This document shows, piece after piece, positions 1 to 10,000 of a DNA stretch of 19,062 bases. Under the pieces are notes generated by a model. That model did no database searches. It was not told the origin of the DNA and was given only the letters and a program-made list of their open reading frames with translations. The stretch is from Phoronis ovalis (Eukaryota; Phoronida; Phoronidae): assembly GCA_028565635.1 (NCBI GenBank), contig JAOXYB010016565.1, positions 1-19,062 of the forward strand. The letters run 5' to 3'. Numbering within the stretch: position 1 is the stretch's first letter; each line of letters opens with the position of its first letter. The translations under genes were made by a program, and so were the position numbers.

Positions 1-2874
1 GTGACTCTAAATGACAGTACCCCGGGGTTATTATAGCCCAGTTAAAGATTATACACCTTATATATTATATAATAAACTATAAATCAAGATTTGAAACGTT
101 TTTTTAATAAATATACAGATATCATTTCAAAATGCAACATGTGTGTAATCCGAAATGTTTGTAGATGAGTTTTATCATTACATAACAAATTAAAAGAAAA
201 CAGTAGCCATATTTCTGCCTTGGTTAGTTTGCTGGGTGAGATATATAATGATTGTAGTGGACAAAATTCATCTGACGTCCACAGCATGCTGACTTCGCGC
301 TGTACCATCCCAAGGCATGGTAATGTTAGTTTTGTTGTATTCTGCTGTATTTAGAACTTTTGTGCTTATGCCGGGGGCCCGGGCTAAGAGTTAGGCTAAA
401 TTTTATTATATTTATCATTGCTATTTTGTTAGGTGTTGTAGATTTGTAAGTACATTGTTTACTGTTAATTAATTTTGTTGCGTTGTTGCCACGTGTCTCA
501 GACAGTGGCTCGTGATCACCTCTCATCAGGATGGAGGACGAAAGGGCGAGATGCACCTCTGTTTGATATCCTCGGGTTGCCACTCAAGTATAAAGTGGGT
601 ACCCATGTTCGTGAATAGTCTGAAAAAAGACTCCAAGCAAGTGGGAACGAAGAGACCACAGTCAAAATGATTACCTATGTCACTAAAGTTTCTCGATTAG
701 GAAAAAAAGGGCAATATTTTGGCGCCCTAAACCACACCTAAAATCCACATTGAACATCCCCATCCCCGAAGTAAACACTCCTCTAAACCAGACTTTCACC
801 ACCAACAATGGTACCTAAGCTCTCAGTCTTCAAAATGATATCCTTTTCACGCGATTTTGGAAGGAGCATGCGCACCCATTTTACATCTTCTCTGCTCCCT
901 TGATGCCTGACGTTGTACTTAGCCCTATTTAGATTATTTTTTTTAAGTAATTTATTTATTTGTAACATTATATGCAATCAGTAAACGAAATAAGGATACT
1001 GTTATGGCCGGGTTGTAAAAAATAATACTTCTAAATACTTCGATAAGTTGTCTTAGTTGTAAATTTCTTTTTCCGGATAGCTAACCGTTTTTCGGCGACT
1101 GTCCGGTTCCACAAATTTAAGTCCAGTACCCCTACAGATATAAAGTTGAACTTGGATTGAAATTAGCTTTCAACAAAGACGTCTAATTAATATAAGCATA
1201 CAATTTTACGGTGCCAAAAATGACAGTATCTGAGAGCCGTTTTAGATATCATTATTTGAAATTTATTTTAGCCAAATTTCAATTTTGTATCTGCAAGGGT
1301 ATCGGAATTATATTTTGTTGAAGTTTGTATTTTTTGAAAAAGCGAGTTTTTATCCAAAAATTAAGATTGTTACATTCCAAAAAAATAATGTTTAGATTGA
1401 GTATGTTGTACCAAAAGGTGCTTGCCGCCTTAATGCGGGATAACTATCATATCGAATGGTTAGGTGCTTTTCTATTTTTAATAGCTGATTGATGTTTTAA
1501 TCCAACTCAAGAATTTAAAGTTTACATGGACAAAAAGCTGGAATAGATCAAAGTGTAAGCTTTTAAAACTGCATTCGTTTAAAATGAATTTTGCTTTCTT
1601 CAAGCTGCAATGCATCTAGGAATTCAAGTGTAGTATGCGGTATAATATTTTAAATTGATGCCTTGTACAACGCAAGGAAACTAAAAAATATTTTACAAAA
1701 TATATGAATTTATATTAAGTACCTCAGAAATATGTAAATGCGCCACTAAGACATGAACGTAAGACTGAATACTAGACATATATCTTTTGGTTATTTCAAA
1801 AACTTACGCAAGTGCTACTGATGCGTCAGAAATACATGATATTATAGTTTTATAGTAAATACCATAATCATGCGTTGCTCGTTGTCATGATTTTACAATA
1901 GTAACACAGTGACGTAATATTTTATTTTGTTACATTTTTTTCAGAAAAGGATACGATATAAAAAAAACCAAGACATCATGCAACAATGCTAACTTCATAT
2001 TTCAAGTTAATATAGGTCGTGTTACTGACGCAACTTAAACTAGAGTCCGTGCTCATGCAAATTTGAAAGAAAACTGTCAATCACATCAAATAAAACAACC
2101 AAATCACTATTGTCATGGTGTTGCTAGATTGACATCAGTCGTTGGAAACATTAATTGGATTTCATACAAATTATCTATCAACAGAGCCAACAAGTATTAG
2201 TCTACTGTGTTACGTAAAATAATGCCCTTGGTTACAAATATGAGCAAAATCGACAAGAAATCATAGCTCGGAAACTAAACAATAAAGTCTCTTCTTCTCA
2301 TAAAAGACGAATGACATAAAAAAAATATCGATAAAGCTCACTAAAACAATTCTTGACATTCCTGAACTGTATTGTTGCTGGTGATCAATTCTACACGATC
2401 TATAAATACAAAGACACCCATGTTAGTTAGTTTAATTCTTTTGTAAGACTAATCAGCATGCATGAAAAGATTGGATATTTCTTTCCCGCTAATGAATATG
2501 TAATTATGATTTATGCGTGGAAGTTTATTCAGAGATACTGCTTCTGACGCCTGTTGCTATGGTGACAAGTACATGGCACATATTCTACTAATCATGAAAG
2601 AGAAGGTCATATCAGCTTTCGATATTGTGAATATAAGTTATTAGTTCTTTATTATTACAATGCGATCATAACACGTGTTTATACAGGAGAAATTTGGATA
2701 GAAACGCAAACATGAACACACATCGTATAATAAAAGATGTGTACCTATGTACGTCAATACCAAAACACAGTGATCAGGTATACAGAATATTAAATTAGTG
2801 GGTTTTTCAACGGAGCTTGTTTGGACTCTACAGTCCTTACCAACATATCGTTTTATGTAACACTATTGGAAAAG
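1..2874. other. Upstream flank, no supported gene
   Basis: AT-rich noncoding DNA upstream of the globin. All reading frames are short and show no recognisable domain, splice context or family motif. A locally GC-rich patch near 370-385 is an imperfect palindrome, and 504-584 carries a 6-bp inverted repeat (AGTGGC / GCCACT). Untranslated 5' exons or enhancers of the globin could lie here but I cannot identify them. No tRNA or rRNA was recognised. Confidence 0.6.
2789..2874 (+). promoter_or_regulatory. Possible core promoter and 5' UTR of the globin
   Basis: An AT-rich stretch containing ATATTAAA lies around 2788-2796, some 80 bases before the globin start codon. It is the only TATA-like string immediately upstream, so transcription could start near 2820. 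This is weak evidence: the gene may instead have a distant 5' exon or a TATA-less promoter. Confidence 0.2.
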
Positions 2875-5800
2875 ATGGGTTGCTCAAGCTCAAGTAATAG
2901 TAATTCATTAGATAACGGAACAACTCCTAAGCAAGTTGATCCTAGACTACCATTTAAAACCTACAGGCAATTGTTTAATCTAAAAAACTCCTGGAAAACT
3001 GTTGCCAGGAATTTAGAAGACGTAGCTCAAGACAATTTGATCAGGTAAGTGAACTTAATTGGTGAACACAGTAAGGTATTATTGTAAAATCCATAGAGTA
3101 GCGTTATTACATGTAACAGAAAACAATTTATCATTAACCACATAATAATATCCACTAGATATGTCATTAACTGATATTATGTACTTAAGGAACTCACAAA
3201 CGTTCAACATCTTATATGAGGATGACAAGTAATTAATTTAAATGTTAGTTCAAGACAAACATTTAAGAAGTAGTTACTTAAGAAGGGCAATCGATCCTCG
3301 CGAGTTGTTAGTTGTTACAATCACACACAAACACGTACAAACAAACACACACGTATACATATACGCACACAAACGCACACATGAAAACACACAAGCACGC
3401 ATCCACGCGTGCATCCACACGCGCGCACACACACACACACACACATCATTGTCGTTATTTAATGATATTCGAAATACTTTAAAGTACTAGACCGATGGAA
3501 AAACAAATCTACACCGACGCAGGGGGCCTGACACCGACGTAGGAACACTAACTCTTAGATAATCCTGCTTCCAAACAGAATTGCTTGGTTGCACCTTGAA
3601 GTGTAAAATCAAAACGTAAATAGCACTTGACGAAAATGAACATATTATCCATTTAGAAATACCGCTTTTCATGATTATTATCATAATAATGAGGATGATA
3701 AGATTGTGGATGGCGTTGATGATATGATGATGTTGACGTGACTATGACGATGATAATGATAATGGTGATGATGATGATGATGATAGTGATGACAGTGAAG
3801 ACTATGGTGATGATGATGATGATGATGATGATAATGACAACGGTAATAGAGAGTTTAAAATTCTAAAATACGAGCGACGAGCTAATAGTAACGAGTAAAG
3901 TGTATGAGTCTAACACGATCGTTAACGTGAGAAATGGTAAAGGAAACACAATTGTTCGTATTTATACACTTATACAGACATTTCTATAAAAAATGAGTGA
4001 TTTTTTAAATTCGCACTCAAACACTCGTGACAGCCGCACACATTTCGCTCGTCACTCGTATGTTCGTATCCCCGCGCTGCTCGTATCTAATGAAAACGAC
4101 TGAACCAGGTTCCCATTGATAATGATCGAGCGCCATGTAACTCAAGAGTTGTTTCATGCAATAATGATGCGACGTATTTCCAGTCAAGACAACAAATAAG
4201 AAAGTAAACGGTTTGAGCTTTACTGATTTAAATTTACAAAAAATATTTGTTTTCGTATTTGTTAAAGGCTCTTCCGAAAGCATCCAGAATACCTCGAAAT
4301 GCACAGCGACCTCAAAAATCTCAAAGACGAGGAGGCTATGAAAAATAGTACGACGTTTGAAAACAGGGCTGTTGAAATTTTAAGTGTCTTTGACGAATTT
4401 ATGGTGGTGATTGAAACAAATTTGGACGGAGGCATAAAGCAGTTACAGAACGTTGGAAAAATGCATGCTCACATTGATGGATTTAAACCGGACATGTTTA
4501 GGGTAGGTGATACTTGTATTTGTAATTACTCGGGAATAGTTGGCATATACTACTGGTAATACAGTTTAATCATATATTACGTTTCATAACGAAATACCAT
4601 GAGGTCTAGCTATTCTGTAAACGATAATTGGCACTAGACCTAGCTATTAATATACAATTCTGTTTAATTTTTACCTGTTAGGAGTGAATACGCATGATAA
4701 CTTAAAATTGATTTATCAAGTAAATTGTATTTTCTATTTAATCTAGAAAATGCCTAAAACACTAGCCAACGTTATGAAGTTCTGCATTTTTCGTAACCCT
4801 GTCGATTAAATAAATATGTGACTAATTCATTATATCCTTTATAAAGTTTACTATAACTATATAGGTAAAAACACTATATCCTTCAAAATACCTAAGGTGT
4901 AAACGGCGTAGAAACCTGAAATGAATAAGTCCGGGAATAATAACATATCCAATTCAGTAAAAAAAATCAGTTTCTCGTGAAAATATTTTGACAGTGTAAA
5001 TATAGGTTAGGATTTTTTGTTTTGGTATAAATTTTGGTCCATTTTTGCGGGCAGGTTATAGATTTAATTTCATACTTTTGGTACACATATGTATGGGTTT
5101 ACATTTAACCTAGGTATAAATATGGTCAGGTTTTTAGAGTCATGGTTTCTTCAAACACATGGATTTAATAGTGTATTTCTGAGTTCATCTGATGAGAAAA
5201 CTATAGTAAAGTTTATTTATTAACCATTGTTTAATGCAATAGTACGCAACACATAAATAGGCTATTTAAAATTAAAAGTAATTACGTTTACATAACTTAC
5301 TATAATCACATTCAGCAAGTGAAACATATCTTTGTATACATAGCAGAAATGATTTATTCCAGTTATAATTCTCGAAATGTTGAAAACGCTCATGACAGAG
5401 TCTGACAGTCTCGTGACACAGTCTGACAGTCGCAGGTTAATATAAGGAAGATAATATATGTAACAGCAACTCCATTTTTAGTTATAAATATAATATTCAG
5501 AAATTAATTCTGCGATTATATATGTCTGCCTTAAGTGTCATTTGTCAATATTTGCATTTATGTTTGATGACAAACAAAATCTAGTCTAATCGATTGTCCT
5601 TATAGAAACAAGGTATTTTCAGTCTGTGCCAGATTTATACACATGTAAGGTTATTTTCTAAATGTAAGCAATACCCATGATTTTGAAAGACGTCCTACTT
5701 CCATTATCTAATATGTAAATAATTAGACGCTCTATAATTATTATCGTGGACATTATCAATGAAATGTTAATAGTATATCCTTAATTAATCAATATCTCTC

Positions 5801-5934
5801 TTCAGGATATGCAAGAATCGTTTATGGCCGCTGTGAAAGAAAGCCTTGGCGACCGATTTACGGATCCTACAGAAGAAAATTTTATAAATCTTTACCAGTT
5901 TGTTACAAAACAAATGACTGATGGCATGGGTTAA
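2875..5934 (+). CDS. Membrane-anchored globin (globin X-like), three exons
   Basis: The spliced CDS is 2875-3044, 4268-4502 and 5806-5934, predicted at 177 aa. Start: the ATG at 2875 has an A at -3 and a G at +4, and opens MGCSSSS, a signal for N-myristoylation at Gly2 with a palmitoylatable Cys3. That suggests a membrane-bound globin rather than an oxygen carrier in body fluid. The core has Trp40 (A12), Leu55 (B10), the split Arg57 (B12), HPEY at 62-65 (C helix), proximal His123 (F8) and an H helix ending at 177. Introns fall at the two classical globin positions: B12.2 (Arg split AG|G) and G7.0 (after Arg135). Donors are gtaagt and gtaggt; acceptors end aaag and tcag. By ungapped spacing from myoglobin, CD1 is His69 rather than Phe, and E7 is Arg90 rather than His. 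Family membership is firm. Globin X-type assignment rests on the lipid anchor and is inference. Confidence 0.9.
3321..3446. repeat. Degenerate CA microsatellite
   Basis: About 125 bases of CA-rich sequence with interruptions (cacgta, cgcaca), ending in an uninterrupted run of CA dinucleotides at roughly 3426-3444. It lies in globin intron 1. The Thr/His-rich open frame across it is an artefact of the repeat. Confidence 0.9.
3690..3838. repeat. GAT trinucleotide microsatellite
   Basis: Imperfect GAT/TGA repeats with two nearly pure blocks, about 3767-3784 and 3808-3832, in globin intron 1. The repeat is interrupted by variant units, as expected of an old microsatellite. Confidence 0.9.
4503..5805 (+). 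other. Globin intron 2 (G7.0)
   Basis: Phase-0 intron with donor gtaggt and acceptor ctcttcag. It is AT-rich with no coding content that I can support. The only structure noted is a short direct repeat at 5393-5431. Confidence 0.85.
5393..5431. repeat. 18-bp direct repeat in globin intron 2
   Basis: Two near-identical copies of TGACAsAGTCTGACAGTC (one mismatch) start at 5393 and 5414, so the period is 21. This is a small local duplication with no function visible. Confidence 0.75.
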
Positions 5935-6371
5935 AATGTTGATGAGTTATATGACAATACTTTTTAAAACTCATCCTTCACATTCCAAATTTGTTGACAT
6001 GTAAAAAAGTGTATACGAATGAATCACAAAATCAAAGCAATAACAAAACATTTAACAAAGAGAGCTGCCTTGAAAGGCAGTGTTGTCACTGATAGAGACT
6101 ACAAATACCTTTATACAAACTAGTACAAATTAACATGAACTCGGGGAGAAGTATGGAAAATATGATTGCTGTTCAAGAGTTGTAGTATTCTTTTAAAGGA
6201 TATTTTTACCGAGCCAGTTATTTTATTGTTAATTAACCTAGTACATGAATTTCCTGTTTTGTTAGCTGAATCAAATTCATGTCGATTGTGATTAATAATT
6301 AGACTTGCATGTTCTTATCAAGATTTTTTCAAATTTGAAATATGCATGATCACTTTGTGCAGCCCTTTTTG

Positions 6372-6377
6372 ATTAAA
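6372..6377 (+). terminator. Candidate poly(A) signal of the globin (ATTAAA)
   Basis: First good variant of the poly(A) hexamer after the globin stop codon at 5934, which implies a 3' UTR of roughly 450 bases. No canonical AATAAA was found nearer. Hexamers are frequent by chance in AT-rich DNA, so this is tentative. Confidence 0.3.
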
Positions 6378-6559
6378 TTATTTGATTTCAAATTATTTCC
6401 CCGCTTTATTATTTTCCCTAATGATTATTTAAAAAAGAAACTAAGTCGAAACGTTGTCTAATAGGTATAATGAGTTCGTTTCAAAATGAAAGCAGTTTAG
6501 TTGTCATAATATGATTGCTGTGTAATTATGAGTAGATATATAGTATATCAGGTTTATAT

Positions 6560-6565
6560 TTTATT
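6560..6565 (-). terminator. Candidate poly(A) signal of tetraspanin A (AATAAA)
   Basis: First canonical AATAAA on the minus strand after the gene A stop codon at 7013, about 450 bases downstream. It would make the 3' UTR of A overlap the 3' flank of the globin only slightly, if at all. Tentative, because AT-rich flanks give chance hexamers. Confidence 0.3.
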
Positions 6566-7012
6566 ATACAAACTTCAACGATATGACAGTGTAATTATAT
6601 TATTAGACTTCACGTGTTATCTCATGACACGTTTTTCATGCAATATGCTGAACGCTCTTTGCTCCAAGTATTAATACATATTGTGTTAATCTTGATTTGT
6701 AAACGAATATGTAAATAAGAGATGTATTTTTTCAAAATATATTGTTTTTTATGTAATGTTATGTCACTTATCTATATAGTTTATATACTCAGGTGAATGA
6801 CCACAACAAGCAAACAAGCATACTAAAACATATTGTACTAATTAAAACCGTGATAGTCTAGCTAAAAAAATTTGATCAAAATACTTTTTACTTCACAAAA
6901 CTCAGTGCTAGAGACGAACTTCTATTCTTGAGACTGAAATTGGAACAGAGAATTTCGCGGTTGTCTTGTAGAGGCAACATTATTTATCAGCCAAGGATTT
7001 GATTCATTCAAC

Positions 7013-10000
7013 CTATCTCCTTCGTCCTCCACCAAAAAGTTTCTTCTTTCCACCAAATTTTCCCATTCTTCCAAGCTTCTTATCCATCGTTTTTCTCCCT
7101 CTTCCAAGCTTCTTCATTTTTCCAAATCTTCTTGATTTAAATATATTTTTACATTTAGATCTTGTTCTGCTCTTTCTGTCTTTATATTTATCTTTCCTTT
7201 CGTTATAATTATCTATCCCATGCTTCCTATTCCTCCTACTTGTGCCGTCATCACTCGAATCTGTGAAAGATAGCTGATAATCAATGTATTTCATTGTCGC
7301 AAATGTTTGCATTTTTATCTGTTCATTGAATTTAAATTTCACTTGAGAACATACAGTCGAGATTAATATTTTCAGTTAGTAGAATTGGTATTTTGTGCAG
7401 CTACTAGCGAATATTTTTAAGTTGTGGAATAATAAAAGTTAGTACACAAATCAGTTGCCCCATCGGAAAGTCGGAAAGTTACAGTTCCGTAAATACTTAC
7501 GATTTCGTAACTTTATAATATTATAATACGTACATGAATCGACAACGCCACACTTTGCTTCTATAAGTCATGATTTACGAAAAGTAACTTTAGGATGTTT
7601 CCGATTAACAAAAATAATTAATATCCCTAACTATCTGACAAGTAATTTTTCCCCAGATGAATCTTCAGTAACTGACTTGTAGCTCTTTACAATTTAAAAA
7701 AAAACAGGACATTTCAAACTTTTGATGATATTTTTGATGCCCCCGTGGGTATATTATTGTAACAGGTAATTTAGCAACTTTTTGGAGATAATTTTTTTGC
7801 ACGGAAAAGGTGATTCATTGGGACTATTAAGAATGTCGCAAATTTATTGCCTTTATTGAGGTATTATTGTGTATCCAGTAAAAGGTAAAGAGCTTTTTTC
7901 ACATTAAGAAATTCTAGTTCTAAGCTTTAATTCAAATAAAATCCTTTGAAAAACGTAAAAAGAAATGTAAACCCGAAATCACGAATTATTTACACACGTT
8001 ATTTTTAAGTGCGACGTAAAATTGTCCCGGTAGCTCTAGTGACATGGACCTAATAGGTGCTCAATGTTTCTAACCTACCGTAATCGGAGTCATAACGTTC
8101 AGAATGTCGATGGTGTATCGGTTTCATTAGCGGCATTTTATCCTCTGGAAAGTCGTTACTTCTACAACATCCGGCTAATAACCAGCCAGGGCTCCAACCA
8201 CGAGGATCATCCGGTGAAAACATTGAGATATTATTTATAGAGGTTTGGAAATACCGGGTGATGACAAAAACGGTTAACTGAAACGAAACAAAATATTGAA
8301 TCGTATCTAGAGAAAAGAGTCACTAGATCTAGTATTAACAGTGCACAAATTCTCTGAAAGAGATATTAGATTTATACACGTAGTTGAACTGTAAATAATA
8401 CTGAAAAACTAATTATGAACTGCCTGATTAGTTGATGTTATGAGGTAAAATTAAGCTTAAAAAGATATAATATTTTAATCATAAAAAGATATAACATGTA
8501 ATCAGTCATCAAAGAGATGCAAAATGTAACTTATAGTCTCGTGTCATGTCTTTTTACGGGTAAGGCTTTATCTATAATACCTCCACTATGCATATTGCCA
8601 GGACAAAAAATCCAAAAGGTCGCAATAAATCGTGTTCCAACTGATTTAAGATAACATCCTTGCATCCAGTTTCATAAATGGTAAGTTGATTTTCAAACTT
8701 TTTGGATGGTTTCCGCATATCATGCATACGCTGGTGGATACAAGGTATCGGAGCTGAGGGATTGCAACAGCTAAATGGTACGCTTTTTGCATAATAGTGA
8801 CCGTCAGGAAGAGACCTACACAATTAATAAAAATATTTCACTATTACTACTTTATTTAAATACTTCGTATAGGACATTAATGAAATTTGCGAGTATTACC
8901 ATTCTTTCAAGAGTAGTAAAATCTCTGTTTTTCTTCAAAAATGACTTTTGATATTTATGTATGTCTCCATTTACCAGATTTACACCCTGATAGTTATCAC
9001 AGATAGTACACAAAACACTAACTAGAGAAATCGAAAAAAAGTAAAACACAAGTTTGTGAATCTGAAATATTTGTGTCTTGCTGGGAAAACTGGGTTCAGG
9101 TACTTGTCAACTGTTGTCAAGCGCAATAATGTTTATTACTCCACGCGATACGCTAGTCAGCCAGGCAACACATATAATTTATTTCAAACTTACAAGGTGG
9201 TAATAAAATACTATGAAGTAAGTCATAATGTATATAAACTGTGTTTTTGGCTTCTTAAACCATTTTCCAAATTTGTTTGTTAAAATATGAAATTGGAAAA
9301 GTAAAAAAAAAATGTTTTTTGACTTGGGCCTGGTTTTTACGTGGTAAAAGTTGGCTGGCAACAGGTGACGCGCTCTGTTTAATGTGTCCAATGCTGCATG
9401 CAGGTATAAAGAAGAGCAAATTATCTTTCCCCTATTAGGCAGTGTATTCATAATATGACATCAGTTGCTGTCGCAAACATTTAAGAGGGAGTAAAAAATA
9501 AATAATATTCAGTAAAACAGGTTTTGCTGCTTAACTGCATTTTTGAAATTTTAAACGTTACTTTAATTTTCGGAATCACTGTGTGCAGAAAATTTAGGAC
9601 CAAATTTGGCCTCAGATTAAAAAGGTGTAAGCAAATTGCAAACTAGTTTTCTATATTTCAGAAGCAAAATTCTTATTCATTTCTTTCTCGGCATGATTAA
9701 GTTGCCTCTACGTGTAATCGATACTGCAGCGCAGTCTCTGGGACAATCCCTAAATCTGCACTAAAGACAAAAGAGATTACTGAAGGGCATCTTTGAATAT
9801 ACCTGGGGAGTCACCTATTCATAGGTTTTTAAGTTGGCTATTGAAACGGTCTCATCCAAAGTAATTTATCTACTGAAGAAACACCCAGAGACACCTGCGC
9901 CAGCCCATATTTAACACGTACAACTTAGCTGAAATGGAAAAACATTGTTTTACTCAAAATTTTTATATTAAAAAAAATCAAATATATATGTACATCCTCA

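Larger units (their letters stand above)
3045..4267 (+). other. Globin intron 1 (B12.2), microsatellite-rich
   Basis: Phase-2 intron with donor gtaagt and an acceptor ending in aaag. It contains a CA-rich tract and a GAT-rich tract, annotated separately. The open frames inside it come from the repeats or are antisense to exon 2. Confidence 0.85.
5935..7012. other. Convergent 3' flanks between globin and tetraspanin A
   Basis: The globin on the plus strand and tetraspanin A on the minus strand end toward each other across this AT-rich stretch, which should hold both 3' UTRs. A plus-strand ATTAAA lies at 6372-6377. On the minus strand AATAAA occurs at 6565-6560 and again near 6410-6405, with a non-canonical AATAAT at 6984-6979 just past the stop of gene A. 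No further gene is seen. Confidence 0.55.

Noticed and set aside
326-583. Minus-strand 85-codon open frame near the left edge
   Set aside because: No domain, no partner exon and low complexity after the first third.
501-590. Hammerhead-ribozyme-like layout: AGTGGC..GCCACT stem, GTGATCA, a CCTC..GAGG stem, then CGAAA
   Set aside because: The core would need C3 changed to G and G8 to C, and the closing pair of stem II is missing. The match is too loose without a covariance-model search (for example Rfam hammerhead models).
3242-3490. Plus-strand Thr/His-rich open frame
   Set aside because: It is produced by the CA microsatellite inside globin intron 1.
4017-4304. Minus-strand open frame of 95 codons next to globin exon 2
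   Set aside because: It overlaps the start of globin exon 2 in antisense and has no recognisable domain.
6922-7208. Open frames at 6922-7107 (-) and 6999-7208 (+) overlapping exon 4 of tetraspanin A
   Set aside because: They are other-frame shadows of the Lys/Arg-rich coding exon and lack splice or start support.
9056-9451. Open frames in intron 1 of tetraspanin A, possibly a transposon fragment
   Set aside because: Short, no reverse transcriptase, transposase or other motif, and overlapping frames on both strands; a chance origin is more likely.
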